From JABDJL01 sp963664065 (GTDB taxonomy: Bacteria; Pseudomonadota; Gammaproteobacteria; Xanthomonadales; SZUA-36): DNA of 64,000 nt. Location: contig OY760942.1 of the NCBI GenBank assembly GCA_963664065.1, positions 1,488,001 to 1,552,000 on the forward strand, given 5' to 3'. How positions within the stretch are numbered: the stretch's first letter is position 1; every line of letters starts with the position of its first letter. The notes beneath the pieces were generated by a model. That model was not told the DNA's origin and did no database searches. It saw only the letters and a list, made by a program, of their open reading frames with translations. The position numbers were made by a program, and so were the translations under genes. This document shows, in pieces, positions 33,136 through 44,100 of this stretch.

Positions 33136-35739
33136 ATGGATCAACAACCCTACAATCCGTCAGAAATCGAAGCCAGGATTCAGCAACGCTGGAATCAGGA
33201 TAAAGTTTTTGTCGCACGCGAAAAACAGGGTGCTGAAAAGTTCTACTGCCTGTCCATGTTGCCCTATCCCTCCGGTGCGCTACACATGGGTCATGTTCGA
33301 AACTACACCATCGGTGATGTAATCAGCCGTTACCACCGAATGCTGGGCAAAAATGTATTGCAACCAATGGGGTGGGACGCTTTCGGCTTGCCGGCTGAGA
33401 ATGCTGCCATCAAGAACAACACGGCACCTGCCAAGTGGACTTACTCAAACATTGAGCATATGAAAATCCAACTCAAGCGCCTGGGGTTTGCATATGACTG
33501 GACACGGGAATTTGCCACCTGTCAGCCTGACTATTACCGCTGGGAACAGTTGATGTTTACCCGCCTGATGAAAAAGGGCCTGGCCTATCGTAAAGGCGCC
33601 GAGGTGAATTGGGATCCGGTTGACCAGACGGTTTTGGCCAACGAGCAGGTGGTGGACGGGCGCGGCTGGAGATCCGGTGCAGTAGTCGAGAGGCGGTCCA
33701 TACCGCAATGGTTTCTGAAAATCACCGACTACGCGGAAGAACTGCTCAATGGACTCGATGATCTGGATGGCTGGCCTGAAGCCGTTAAAACCATGCAGCG
33801 AAACTGGATAGGCAGATCTGAAGGAGTCGAGTTTGAACTGAAAGTCTGTAATGAACACGGCCAGCCGGATCAGCGGGACCTGGCAATTCGGGTATTTACC
33901 ACCCGACCGGATACCGGCTTCGGTGTGACTTATGCAGTACTCGCGCCTGAACATCCTTTGGTTGGTCTTATCACATCTGCTGCGCAGCAGATTGAGGTCA
34001 ATGAATTTGTTGAAAAGGCAAGTGCCGAAACCGAGGCTGACCGCCTGGCAGAAGGCGGTGAAAAACAGGGTGTCTTCACCGGTGCCTATGTTCTGAACCC
34101 GTTCAACAACAAGGCAGTGCCACTGTACCTGGCCGAATATGTGTTGATGGGCTATGGTACCGGCGCCATCATGGCCGTGCCCGGGGAAGACCAGCGCGAC
34201 TGGGATTTCGCCAATTTAAACCAGCTTCCCATCATACGTACGGTTCAGCCTCCCGAAGACTGGGCAGGCGAGGCTTTTAACGGTGACGGACCGTCAATTA
34301 ACAGTGAGTGGTTGAGCGGTTTACATTTACAGGATGCTCGCAAGAAAGCAATTGATTGGTTGGAAGAGCGGGGTTTAGGCGAAAGAACCGTCAATTACCG
34401 GTTGCGGGACTGGGGCGTCAGCCGCCAGAGGTACTGGGGTTGTCCGATACCGGTAATTTACTGCCCAGCGTGCGGAGCCGTTCCCGTACCTGAAGAGCAA
34501 CTGCCTGTTGTATTGCCTGAAGATGTGACTTTCATGGGCGTTCAGTCACCCATCAAGGCTGATCCGGAGTGGCGAAAAACCCAGTGCCCGCAATGTGGCG
34601 CAAATGCTGAGCGGGAAACGGACACGTTTGATACATTCATGGAATCCTCCTGGTATTACGCCCGGTATTGCAGCCCCGGTTCCAATGCTCAACTGGATGA
34701 ACGGGCTGGATACTGGCTGCCGGTTGATCAATACATAGGCGGAATTGAACACGCCATTCTTCACCTGATGTATTTCCGCTTCTATCACAAGCTGATGCGG
34801 GACGCGGGGATTGTGCACGGTGATGAGCCGGCCACGCGCCTGCTTTGCCAGGGGATGGTTGTAGCCGAGACTTACCGGCAGAAGCAGGAAGACGGAACTA
34901 CTGCCTGGATCAACCCGGCTGATGTTGATGTTGAACGGGACAACGAAGGGAAAGTCCTTGCCGCCCGGCTTGCTTCCAGCGGCATTCAGGTTGAAATAGG
35001 CAGCGTTGAAAAAATGTCCAAGTCGCGTAACAACGGTGTCGATCCAAACGACCTGGTTGAATCTTATGGTGCAGATACGGTTCGCCTTTTTTCAGTTTCC
35101 AATTCAGCGCCGGAGAAATCCCTGGAATGGTCGGATTCCGGTGTTGAAGGGGCTTTCAGATTTCTTCGCAGACTTTGGTCGCTGGTTAGCACGCACGTGG
35201 CTGAAGGTACGGTAGCCGCTCTGCAGATCGAGGAACTCAACAAAGATCAAAAACGAATCCGCTGCCTGGTGCATGACACCATTGCCAAGGTTTCGGACGA
35301 TATTGCCCACCGCCTGACTTTCAATACAGCTATCGCAGCAGTGATGGAACTGAGTAACCACATGAGCCGGTACAAAAGCCGCTCCGACCAGGACCGCGCA
35401 GTTCTTGACGAGGGCTGGAACGCAATCGTCCGGCTCATGGCACCCATAACACCTCATATTTGCGAAGAACTGTGGGAGAGACTCGGCCACACTGAGTCGA
35501 TAACATCTACACTGTGGCCTGAAGCAGATGAATCGGCGCGTGTAAAATCTACCCTTACAATCGCCGTTCAGGTTAACGGCAAATTGCGTGCAAATATCCA
35601 GGTATCACCAGGTTCAACTGAGGATGAAGTTCGTAAAATCGCTGTGGCTGAAATCAATGTACAGCGCCACATTGAAGGCAAAATGATTTGCAAAGTCATA
35701 CTGGTACCGGACCGCCTTTTGAACATCGTGGTAAGTTGA
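33136..35739 (+). CDS. leuS: Leucyl-tRNA synthetase
   Basis: An 867-residue class I aminoacyl-tRNA synthetase. The HIGH-type motif is PYPSGALHMGHVRNYTIGD near residue 45 and the KMSKS loop is EKMSKSRNNGVDP near residue 625. The CP1 editing domain (TTRPDTGFGVTYAVLAPEHP) and the zinc site CPACGAVPVP are present. Length equals the bacterial norm. It begins the leuS-lptE-holA-nadD-rsfS-rlmH run standard in gammaproteobacteria. Confidence 0.97.
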   Translation: MDQQPYNPSEIEARIQQRWNQDKVFVAREKQGAEKFYCLSMLPYPSGALHMGHVRNYTIGDVISRYHRMLGKNVLQPMGWDAFGLPAENAAIKNNTAPAKWTYSNIEHMKIQLKRLGFAYDWTREFATCQPDYYRWEQLMFTRLMKKGLAYRKGAEVNWDPVDQTVLANEQVVDGRGWRSGAVVERRSIPQWFLKITDYAEELLNGLDDLDGWPEAVKTMQRNWIGRSEGVEFELKVCNEHGQPDQRDLAIRVFTTRPDTGFGVTYAVLAPEHPLVGLITSAAQQIEVNEFVEKASAETEADRLAEGGEKQGVFTGAYVLNPFNNKAVPLYLAEYVLMGYGTGAIMAVPGEDQRDWDFANLNQLPIIRTVQPPEDWAGEAFNGDGPSINSEWLSGLHLQDARKKAIDWLEERGLGERTVNYRLRDWGVSRQRYWGCPIPVIYCPACGAVPVPEEQLPVVLPEDVTFMGVQSPIKADPEWRKTQCPQCGANAERETDTFDTFMESSWYYARYCSPGSNAQLDERAGYWLPVDQYIGGIEHAILHLMYFRFYHKLMRDAGIVHGDEPATRLLCQGMVVAETYRQKQEDGTTAWINPADVDVERDNEGKVLAARLASSGIQVEIGSVEKMSKSRNNGVDPNDLVESYGADTVRLFSVSNSAPEKSLEWSDSGVEGAFRFLRRLWSLVSTHVAEGTVAALQIEELNKDQKRIRCLVHDTIAKVSDDIAHRLTFNTAIAAVMELSNHMSRYKSRSDQDRAVLDEGWNAIVRLMAPITPHICEELWERLGHTESITSTLWPEADESARVKSTLTIAVQVNGKLRANIQVSPGSTEDEVRKIAVAEINVQRHIEGKMICKVILVPDRLLNIVVS

Positions 35740-35744
35740 TTGGT

Positions 35745-36245
35745 GTGATTAAAGCGATCACACAAATTATTTCTGTCATTTTTTCGGCAGTTTCCGTAAT
35801 TGCCTGTGGATTTCACCTGCAGGCAGAATCGGTGTTGCCTCAGGAAATGGCTCAAACCAGTCTTGAAATTCAAAACCCGTACAGCCCATTCGCCCGTCGC
35901 CTTTCTATCCTTCTTGAGCAAAATGGCATCAAGGTCATTGAACCGCATCTCGCCAGTGCAGTGCTGGAAGTGCCGGTAAATGTCGTCAGGAAGGAGATTT
36001 TAACCATAGGAGACAACGCCCGGGTCCGGGAGTACAGGGTTCGGCATACGGTGAGTTTCCGTCTGCTTGACATGGACGGTGAAGTCCTGGTGTCTGACCA
36101 CGCCCTTGAGCAAAGCAGGGTGATCAGTTTTGATGAGCAGGATATTCTTGCCGCGGCCCAGGAGGAGGAGTTTCTGCGGCAAAACATGGCGGAAACACTC
36201 TCAAGGCTGGTGATTCGCCACCTCGGAGCCCCGGGCAACAAATAG
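35745..36245 (+). CDS. lptE: LPS-assembly lipoprotein LptE
   Basis: A 166-residue lipoprotein that plugs LptD in the outer membrane during LPS export. The signal peptide runs to SVIACGFHLQ, giving a lipobox with the acylated cysteine followed by the GFHL sequence typical of LptE. The rest holds the alternating strands of the family (VREYRVRHTVSFRLLDMDGE) and a closing helix QNMAETLSRLVIRHL. The start is GTG 35745 or TTG 35736, both at or overlapping the leuS stop; GTG gives the more normal signal length. holA follows directly after its stop. Confidence 0.88.
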   Translation: MIKAITQIISVIFSAVSVIACGFHLQAESVLPQEMAQTSLEIQNPYSPFARRLSILLEQNGIKVIEPHLASAVLEVPVNVVRKEILTIGDNARVREYRVRHTVSFRLLDMDGEVLVSDHALEQSRVISFDEQDILAAAQEEEFLRQNMAETLSRLVIRHLGAPGNK

Positions 36246-37250
36246 ATGCCAATCCGGCCTGAACAGCTGCCGGTTTTTCTGCAACGGGGCCTATCCCCGC
36301 TTTATCTTTTCGGCGGTGCCGAACCGCTGCTGCTGTCAGAGTGCAGGGACCAGGTTTTCGAAGCCGCGAAGCAACAGGGCTTCCTGGAAAGGGAGTTGTA
36401 CCAGGCAGCCAAGAAATTCGACTGGTCAAGTCTCGAGCAATCCGGCTCAACTGGCTCATTATTCGCTACCAAGAAAATTATTGACTTGAGATTGCCAACC
36501 GGTAAACCAGGACGGGAAGGCGCCAGGGTGCTGACAGCATGGGCGGCGAACCCCGACCCTGATGCATTGCTGGTCGTCAGTTGTGAGCAATGGGATAAAA
36601 GTTCCCGCAATTCCAAGTGGGCGGGCACACTGGAGAGAGCCGGCACCAGGGTTGATATCTGGCCTGTCTCCCCGGAGGAGTTGCCCGGTTGGATCAACAA
36701 GCGGATGCGTGCCGCCGGCCTTGAACCAGAACGGGAGGCAGTTTTAATACTGTCAGAGCGCTTGGAGGGTAATTTGCTTGCTGCTCAGCAGGAAATTGAA
36801 AAACTGTTACTTATCAACGGGCAGGGACCGGTGACCGAAGATGATGTTTTGCAGGCAGTAGCTGACAGTTCCAGGTTTGATGCTTTTTTGCTGGTGGAAC
36901 GGGTGCTTGCCGGAAACCTGGCGGACAGTCTGCGCGTAGCCTCCGGACTTCGCCGTACCGGTGTTCCCCTGCAAATGATTACCGGCGCCTTGTACCGGGA
37001 CCTTCGAATACTTGAAGCATTCAAACTGTCGATTCACGCCGGCGAAAATGAAAACCTGGCTTTTCGCAAGCTCAATATCTGGCGTAGCCGCCAAAACCCG
37101 ATGCGAGCAGCGGCCAGGCGGGTGAACATGGACCGGTTGATGGAGGCATTTAGCCAGATGTCTTTGATAGACCGGCAAAGCAAGGGGCGCGCTGCAGGTG
37201 ATCCCTGGCATGCCCTTGATCACCTGGTATGCGCTTTGTGCGCCGCGTGA
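36246..37250 (+). CDS. holA: DNA polymerase III delta subunit
   Basis: The clamp-loader delta subunit, 334 residues, which opens the beta sliding clamp. Domain I starts PLYLFGGAEPLLLSECRDQV, followed by the clamp-contacting segment GSTGSLFATKKIIDLRLP. The AAA-like middle (LSERLEGNLLAAQQEIEKLL) and C-terminal helical collar complete the usual architecture. It starts immediately after the lptE stop and overlaps nadD by 22 bases. Confidence 0.93.
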   Translation: MPIRPEQLPVFLQRGLSPLYLFGGAEPLLLSECRDQVFEAAKQQGFLERELYQAAKKFDWSSLEQSGSTGSLFATKKIIDLRLPTGKPGREGARVLTAWAANPDPDALLVVSCEQWDKSSRNSKWAGTLERAGTRVDIWPVSPEELPGWINKRMRAAGLEPEREAVLILSERLEGNLLAAQQEIEKLLLINGQGPVTEDDVLQAVADSSRFDAFLLVERVLAGNLADSLRVASGLRRTGVPLQMITGALYRDLRILEAFKLSIHAGENENLAFRKLNIWRSRQNPMRAAARRVNMDRLMEAFSQMSLIDRQSKGRAAGDPWHALDHLVCALCAA

Positions 37251-37894
37251 GCAGGGCCAGCAACCAGCCTGTTGCATTATTCGGGGGTATTTTCGACCCG
37301 GTGCATTACGGTCACCTGCGCACGGCATTGGAAGTCCGGGATCTTCTGGAAGTTGATGATTTCAGATTTCTCCCGGCTGGTACGCCGCCGCATCGCACAA
37401 ATCAAGTCAGTCATGCCTGTCACCGCCTTGCGATGCTGAGCCTGGCTATTGCCGGAGTGGATGGCTTCTCGATTGATGAGCAGGAGATCAATAGGGAGGG
37501 CCCTTCATTCATGGTTGACACTCTCGCGAATCTGCGTGCCGGCCTGGAAAGTGCCCCGATCATCCTGGTAATGGGTCAGGATTCTGCCAATACACTGGAA
37601 AGCTGGCACCATTGGAGGCAAGTATTTTCACTTGCCCACCTCGTAATCATGAGCCGGCCGGGTGACAGGGAGGACTATCCGGCTGAGTTGGAAGCCGAAA
37701 TTAGCGGACGGCGTGCAGACACCTGCAAGCAGTTATTCAAGGCTCCTGCAGGGATGGTTAGAAAAGTGGATGTAACGGGATTCTCAATCTCATCCCGAAA
37801 TATCCGGGCTAAACTAATGAGGGGCGAGTCACCCCGGTTCATGCTTCCGGATGCAGTTCTGGACTACTTAAGAAATCAGTCCCTTTATTCTTAA
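37229..37894 (+). CDS. nadD: Nicotinate-mononucleotide adenylyltransferase
   Basis: NAD biosynthesis enzyme of 221 residues. The nucleotidyltransferase signature is ALFGGIFDPVHYGHLRTALE and the second motif is near the end (FSISSRNIRAKLMRGE). PAGTPPHRTNQ and VMGQDSANTLESWHHW are also typical. It overlaps holA, suggesting coupling. It is followed by a 144-base gap with no recognisable element before rsfS. Confidence 0.95.
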   Translation: MRFVRRVSRASNQPVALFGGIFDPVHYGHLRTALEVRDLLEVDDFRFLPAGTPPHRTNQVSHACHRLAMLSLAIAGVDGFSIDEQEINREGPSFMVDTLANLRAGLESAPIILVMGQDSANTLESWHHWRQVFSLAHLVIMSRPGDREDYPAELEAEISGRRADTCKQLFKAPAGMVRKVDVTGFSISSRNIRAKLMRGESPRFMLPDAVLDYLRNQSLYS

Positions 37895-38038
37895 AGCCAA
37901 TGCTCGTCCATGTACACCGGGAGCAAGGTCTCCGATTGTCGGCACATCCCCCGGCTGAATCTTTAGGGGATGTTCCTTTACCTGCCAGACGCTGACAGGC
38001 TAGAATTGAGTGGCACAATGCAAAGGTAAACCTGACTT

Positions 38039-38422
38039 TTGAATATACAAACCGCCCGTGACGAACTCTCGTCCGCTCAGCTGCAACAACTCGTTGTATC
38101 CGCCCTAGAAGACATGAAGGCCATAGACATACAGAATCTTGATGTCACGGGATTCAATCCCCTGACTGATTTTTTTGTCATCGCCTCCGGAAACTCTACC
38201 CGTCATGTAAAGTCCATGGCAGATAAACTGGTGCTATTGGCCAAGAATTCCGGTACTCCACCCCTGGGTGTCGAAGGTCATCGCCAGGGCGAATGGGTCC
38301 TGGTAGATCTCAATGATGTCATTGTCCACCTGATGATTCCGCAAACCCGGGCCTTCTACAACCTGGAAAAACTCTGGGAAGCCAGCGCCGGACATCGTTT
38401 GAGCGCGTCTGCCCCGGCCTGA
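38039..38422 (+). CDS. rsfS: Ribosome silencing factor RsfS
   Basis: A 127-residue RsfS/YbeB/Iojap protein that binds L14 on the large subunit and blocks subunit joining during starvation. Core motifs are DMKAIDIQNLDVTGFNPLTD, FFVIASGNSTRHVKSMADKL and GEWVLVDLNDVIVHLMIPQT. The start appears to be TTG 38039, since the alignment begins well before the next ATG. rlmH follows 4 bases after the stop. Confidence 0.92.
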   Translation: MNIQTARDELSSAQLQQLVVSALEDMKAIDIQNLDVTGFNPLTDFFVIASGNSTRHVKSMADKLVLLAKNSGTPPLGVEGHRQGEWVLVDLNDVIVHLMIPQTRAFYNLEKLWEASAGHRLSASAPA

Positions 38423-38426
38423 TTCC

Positions 38427-38897
38427 ATGCTTATCAAAGTGGCCGCTATTGGCCAGCGTATGCCCCAATGGGTAACGACGGCCTGGCAGCAGTATGCGCG
38501 CCGGTTTCCGCAGGCTGTCAGTTTGGAATTGGCAGAACTCGCCATGCGGCGTAGAGCAAAAAACGCTGATATTGAGCGCTTGAGAGTTCAGGAAGGCCGG
38601 GCATTGTTGGCCGCGGTGCCAAAGGGTGCCCGGGCCATTGCACTGGATATCAAGGGTAAATCCTGGTCAACCCGCGAACTTGCTTCAGAGTTTGAAGGCT
38701 GGATGTCCGGTGGTCGTGATATCTGTCTTTTGATTGGAGGCCCGGACGGCTTGTCGGCCGATTGCCTTTCTGCCGTTGGAGAAAGTTGGTCCCTGGGGCC
38801 TTTGACCTTGCCGCATCCGCTGGCAAGAGTTGTGCTTGCAGAACAGTTGTACCGGGCCTGGAGCATTGTTAACCATCATCCTTATCATCGCGAATGA
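38427..38897 (+). CDS. rlmH: 23S rRNA pseudouridine-1915 N3-methyltransferase RlmH
   Basis: A 156-residue SPOUT methyltransferase acting on helix 69 of 23S rRNA. The knot-forming SAM site is ICLLIGGPDGLS followed by WSLGPLTLPHPLARVVLAEQ and the terminal LYRAWSIVNHHPYHRE, invariant in the family. The length is normal. It overlaps the maf start by 4 bases. Confidence 0.97.
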   Translation: MLIKVAAIGQRMPQWVTTAWQQYARRFPQAVSLELAELAMRRRAKNADIERLRVQEGRALLAAVPKGARAIALDIKGKSWSTRELASEFEGWMSGGRDICLLIGGPDGLSADCLSAVGESWSLGPLTLPHPLARVVLAEQLYRAWSIVNHHPYHRE

Positions 38898-39475
38898 ATC
38901 AGAACAGTGAAATCGTGCTGGCATCCGGGTCCCCCAGGCGGGCAGAGTTGCTGGTGCAACTTGGATTGATTTTTTCCGTCCTGGTGACACATATTGATGA
39001 ATCGAGGATTGAAGCAGAAACCCCACCCGACTATGTCAGGAGAATGGCAGTCGAAAAAGCCCTCGAGGGGTGGAAAATTTCCGGTTCAGGATTGCCGGTT
39101 CTTGGTGCCGATACCGTTGTTCTGCTGGATGACCGTATCCTGGGTAAGCCGGCCAGCCGCTCAGAGGCAGCTTCAATGCTCAGGATGATTTCAAACGGTG
39201 AGCACCTGGTTCTTTCAGCTGTGGCACTTGCACAATCCTCAAATCGTCCTGAAGTTTTGCTCAACACGACACGCGTGACCTTTGCAGAAATGCCTGAGGA
39301 ATTCATTAACCTGTATTGTTCCAGTGACGAACCTTTGGACAAGGCCGGTGCCTATGCAATACAGGGTCAGGCTGGCCGCTATATTTCCCGAATTGATGGT
39401 AGCTACTCGGGGGTGATGGGCCTGCCCCTGCATGAAACCAGCTGTTTGCTTGAGCTGGCCGGTGTACTTTCGTGA
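38894..39475 (+). CDS. maf: Maf-family nucleoside triphosphate pyrophosphatase (YhdE-type)
   Basis: A 193-residue house-cleaning enzyme hydrolysing dTTP/UTP and modified nucleotides. It has ASGSPRRAELL, PVLGADTVVLLDDRILGKP and the KAGAYAIQGQAGRYISRIDG block that distinguishes the YhdE (dTTPase/UTPase) type. The maf-rng-yhdP-tldD order matches E. coli yhdE-rng-yhdP-tldD. A 99-base gap precedes rng. Confidence 0.93.
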   Translation: MNQNSEIVLASGSPRRAELLVQLGLIFSVLVTHIDESRIEAETPPDYVRRMAVEKALEGWKISGSGLPVLGADTVVLLDDRILGKPASRSEAASMLRMISNGEHLVLSAVALAQSSNRPEVLLNTTRVTFAEMPEEFINLYCSSDEPLDKAGAYAIQGQAGRYISRIDGSYSGVMGLPLHETSCLLELAGVLS

Positions 39476-39574
39476 ACTTCTATTTAAGGGCAAATTTACA
39501 TTGAAATGTTATTCTAAAATCAGTTTGAAAGTGGACTTTTTCCCCTCGGGATTCGGGTCCCGGAATTATCGCCT

Positions 39575-41080
39575 GTGAGCGAAGAAATACTGATCAATAG
39601 CACGCCGACGGAATCCCGCGTGGCAATGGTGGACAATGGTGTGCTTCAGGAAGTTTGGCTGGAAAGGCTTAGCCTTCGTAAATGCCTCGGAAATGTCTAT
39701 AAAGGAACTGTTTGCCGTGTGTTACCTGGTATGCAGGCGGCTTTTATAGATATCGGCCTGGAAAGGACGGCATTTCTTCATGCCTCGGAAATCTACCGGG
39801 CTGATGCCAATACACACAAGCAAGACGCGGGAGATAATGAACCAGCTGGTCGAAACCTGGGTTTGGCTCCAGTTCCGCTGATCAATACCCTGGTCTCAGA
39901 ACGAGCTGAAGTGGTCGTTCAGGTGATCAAAGATCCGATTGGCACCAAAGGTGCAGGCCTGACCACAAATCTGAGCATTCCTTCAAGGTTCCTGGTATTG
40001 CTGCCGGATAGCGACAATATCGAAATTTCTGCTCGAATAGGTGATGAGGAAGAAAGAGAGCGTCTGAAAGAGCTGGTTCAGGAACTGCGGTGCGAAGCTG
40101 ATCATTTCGGTTACATCGTGCGTACCAATGCTGAAGACGTAAACGAGTTTGCCTTGTCAGCAGATATGACCTACCTGCGTAAAGTGTGGCAGACAATCCA
40201 GGAAAAGATGACCGAAGCCGGATCCGGCGAGTGTGTTTACGAGGATCTGTCAATGCCGCTGAAAGCATTGCGTGACCTGATGCACAGCGAAATTGAAAGT
40301 GTTCGGATCGACTCTGGTGAAGCCTATGAAAAGGTGCTCGATTTTGTCCAACGCTTTATTCCCGAATGGTCGCAGCGGATTCAACACTACAAATCTGAAA
40401 GGCCGGTCTTTGATCTGTATGGCATCGAAGATGAAATCGACCAGGCCTTACGCCGGCACGCGCCGCTGAAGTCGGGTGGTCACCTTGTAATAGACCAGAC
40501 TGAAGCAATGACCACTATTGATGTAAATACAGGGGCATATGTAGGGCACCTTACACAGGAGGAAACCATCTTTAAGACCAACCTGGAGGCCGCGACCACT
40601 ATCGCCCGACAACTGAGATTGAGAAACCTTGGTGGCATTATCATCATTGATTTTATTGACATGCTTGAAGAGGAACACAAGCGCCAGGTAATGAAAACGC
40701 TGGAAAAGGCACTGGAAAAAGACCATGCGCGAACCAGCGTCAGCGAACTTTCCCCGTTGGGCCTGGTGGAAATGACCCGCCAACGGACTACGGAAAGTCT
40801 CGGCCAGATGTTGAGCCAGCCATGTCCTGTGTGTACCGGCAGGGGAAGCATCAAGAACGCCGAAACCGTATCCCGGGAAGTTTTCAGGGAAATAACAAGG
40901 TCCGGAACCCAATTTGAATCCAGCAAGCTTTTGGTATTAGCGTCGCCGCTGGTAGTGAACCACGTGCTGGATGAACAGTCGACAGCTGTGTCCGAACTCG
41001 AAGAATTGATTGGCAGATCGATTCAATTCCAAAGTGAAGATCATTACACACAGGAACAATTTGACGTGGTGTTGCTATGA
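39575..41080 (+). CDS. rng: Ribonuclease G
   Basis: A 501-residue endoribonuclease that matures the 16S rRNA 5' end and decays mRNAs. The N-terminal S1 domain is GNVYKGTVCRVLPGMQAAFI; the DNase I-like catalytic centre has TTIDVNTGAYVG and IIIDFIDM with metal-binding aspartates; the zinc link is CPVCTGRG. It lacks the long C-terminal scaffold of RNase E, as expected. The start is GTG 39575. Confidence 0.96.
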   Translation: MSEEILINSTPTESRVAMVDNGVLQEVWLERLSLRKCLGNVYKGTVCRVLPGMQAAFIDIGLERTAFLHASEIYRADANTHKQDAGDNEPAGRNLGLAPVPLINTLVSERAEVVVQVIKDPIGTKGAGLTTNLSIPSRFLVLLPDSDNIEISARIGDEEERERLKELVQELRCEADHFGYIVRTNAEDVNEFALSADMTYLRKVWQTIQEKMTEAGSGECVYEDLSMPLKALRDLMHSEIESVRIDSGEAYEKVLDFVQRFIPEWSQRIQHYKSERPVFDLYGIEDEIDQALRRHAPLKSGGHLVIDQTEAMTTIDVNTGAYVGHLTQEETIFKTNLEAATTIARQLRLRNLGGIIIIDFIDMLEEEHKRQVMKTLEKALEKDHARTSVSELSPLGLVEMTRQRTTESLGQMLSQPCPVCTGRGSIKNAETVSREVFREITRSGTQFESSKLLVLASPLVVNHVLDEQSTAVSELEELIGRSIQFQSEDHYTQEQFDVVLL

Positions 41081-41131
41081 GAAGTCAAGTGAGAAGCCCG
41101 GGCAGTTCAGTGCCTGACAGGCCAGATAATC

Positions 41132-44100
41132 ATGGCTAGGGCTAGAACCATGTTCCGGCGTATTCGTACCCTGCTGTGGACCGCCCTGACCCTGGTTTTG
41201 CTGCTGGCTGCAATTATAGTGGGTATTGGCAAACTGCTGATGCCATACAGTGTCCGCTACCAGCCCCAACTTGAAGAGTGGCTTTCCCGGGAATTCCAGC
41301 AACCCGTTGTGGTTGACAGTTTTACCGGTGAATGGAAGGCATTCGGACCGCGCATAAGTTTTGAAGGGGTTACCCTGCTGGGCGACGGCCAGGGTGAGGG
41401 TGAGATCGCAATCCAGTATGCTGCGCTGGATATCAAACCGCTGAACGCCCTGATACCAAACCGGCCTCTCTACAGTTTCCGGATTATCGGTGCAGACCTT
41501 TCGCTGGTCCGTACCCCCGACGGGCGGTACGAGTTATCGGGCCTGGGGGTCAGTGGGAGAAATTCCGGTGAAACCGGTAATTCCGGTTTACGAAACATCA
41601 CAACGGTTGGAGAGGTATTGCTGGAGGATTCGAATCTCAGCTTTGATGACGAAGAACGGGGTATTCATGTCCAGTTGACTGGAATGAAGGGGCGCCTGCA
41701 ACTCAATGGCCGAGAACTGTCGATGGAAATGGAAGCCAATATCTCGGACGAATTCAAGCCCAGGGTGCTGGGGGACCTGAAAGCTACGCTGCTAATCACC
41801 CTCGGTGAAGACCAGCACCTGGCGCGCGCACGTTGGCACGTGAAGACAGGCGAGCTGATGATTTCCGAGTTGGCCCGTCAACTCCCTTATCACACATTGA
41901 TTCCGCGCTCTGGCTGGCTAAACGCGGAAATATGGGGAGAATGGTCTCAGGACAGCAACCAGGAGATGGAAGGTGTAATTGACCTTCGTGAATCAACGTT
42001 GTCCGAAAGTCCGCGCCTGATGCAATTGGATCACCTGAACACCCGCTTCCGCTGGAATTTTCATGACCGGGAAATCTGGCGTATAGACCTTTCTGACCTG
42101 ACTATAGAAAAGGACGGTGAGGAATGGGAATCCTCAAGGATGTCGGTGGAACGCAATATCCCGGGAAATCTCGGAATCTGGATCAGCTCTGATTTTGTCG
42201 ATATAGAATTTCCAATGCAGCTTACGCAAAGAGTCATGACCAGTTACAACACCACCTGGCCACGGGTGATGCCCAGGCAGGCCCGCGGGCAGTTGCGTGG
42301 GTTTGACCTGGTTCTGGACAGCCGTTGGAAACTATTCAAGCTCAGTGGTGAAATGGACAAAATTGATGCCTGGGAGTGGGACAAATATCCTGACGTGGCC
42401 GGCATTAGCGGTTCTATTGACCTGCAAGGTGGAGAAGGTGAGATCGAATTCAACGGTCAGGATGTCAGGCTGGAATGCCCGAGGAATTTCCGCAGACAGG
42501 CCGTGGTTGATATTCCCCGCTGCAGCATGGAAATCCTGTGGGGTAAACCCAATGCCTGGCGGATCGATGCCAGGGATTGCGTGATCGAAAACGAATTCTT
42601 TGCTCTTTCGGGCCGCTCGCGTTTTGCGGGTAACCAGGGAAAGCCGGAAATGGACATCAACATGGTCTTCAGCCGGGCAAACCTGGCAGAACTGGACGAC
42701 TATTGGCCGCAAAGCGTGATGTCTCCCACGGTGGTCAACTGGCTGCGCCGTGGAATCGTTTCAGGACAGTCCTCTGACGGGCGTTTCATGTTGCGCGGCG
42801 ATATGGATGACTGGCCATTTCGCGCCCAGCAAGGAATTCTGCTGGCAACCGCACGCATCAACGATGCGGAAATAGATTATTTTGCAGACTGGCCGCGCGC
42901 GCGCGATATAGATATGACGGTCAGTTTCCGCGGCACCGCCATGGACGCAGAGGGAAGTTTGGGCAATATGGCAGGTCTACCCGTGCAGCGTGTCAAAGCC
43001 CACATTGAAGACTTCAAGCAACCGGTGCTTGAAATGGCCTATACATCGCGGGCGCCAATGCAGGATATGGTGGGATTCATTGAAAGCACCCCATTGCTGA
43101 ATAATGTGGATCTTGATTTGGGACAATACAAATTTGGCAAGCGGGCTGAAACCAGCGGACGCCTTGTTGTCCCGCTCAAATCGGGGCTTGGTGAACTGTC
43201 CATCGATGGCCGCCTCAACTTATCCGGCAATCAGTTTACCGAATTGAAATCCGGTATTGAGTTGCACGAACTCAAAGGTGAAATCTACTACGACCGGGAC
43301 GGCATGAAAGGATCTTCGATGACCGGCGTTTTCATGGAGCATCCCACTGACCTTGCACTGGCGGCGGATTGGGATGGAGCCGAAGTCTTCAGAGCAGAAT
43401 TGAATGGAGTCTTCCCGATTGAAGAATTGTTGCCGGAATCAATCATGCAATCTGAGCCACTGCTGAAAAAATTCAGCGGCAGCAGTCGCTGGGATATCAA
43501 TTTAAGCGTGAATACCGCTGCCGGTTCGGTGGATCGTGAAACCTGGCTGGACATGAGCAGTGACCTGATTGGCGTTACGATGAACTTCCCGGTGCCACTG
43601 AACAAACAGCCAGAGGTACCCTGGCCATTGAAGGTCAGGTACCCGGTAAAAGCCCGGTCATCAGTAATGTCGATCGTGCTTGATAATAAAGCCACCATGC
43701 AGTTTGAACTGGGTGAAAAACTGGGTAACGCACGCAGAGCGCATATCCATTTCGGACAGGAAACAGGCGAACTGCCAGCAGAGGGCTTTTTCAGCCTGGG
43801 CGGGTCAACAGCGGAATTTGATCTCGACCAGTGGATGGATGTGGTCATTGAGCGCTTTAGCCAGAAAACAGCGGGCGAAGGCCTTGTTTTCGACAAGGCC
43901 GCGCTGTTGGCCGATGAAATGCGGTTTCTCAACCGCTCATTCACTGATGTAGCGCTCAATGTGAGTTACCAAGACGAAATCCTGGCCGGCGAAGTGGAAA
44001 GTGCGGGACTTGCCGGTAACGTCAGCTACAGGCAGTCCGATGACGGTTCACATTCCTTGTCAGCGGAACTGGAACGGCTATTCATGCCCGAGCCAATAGA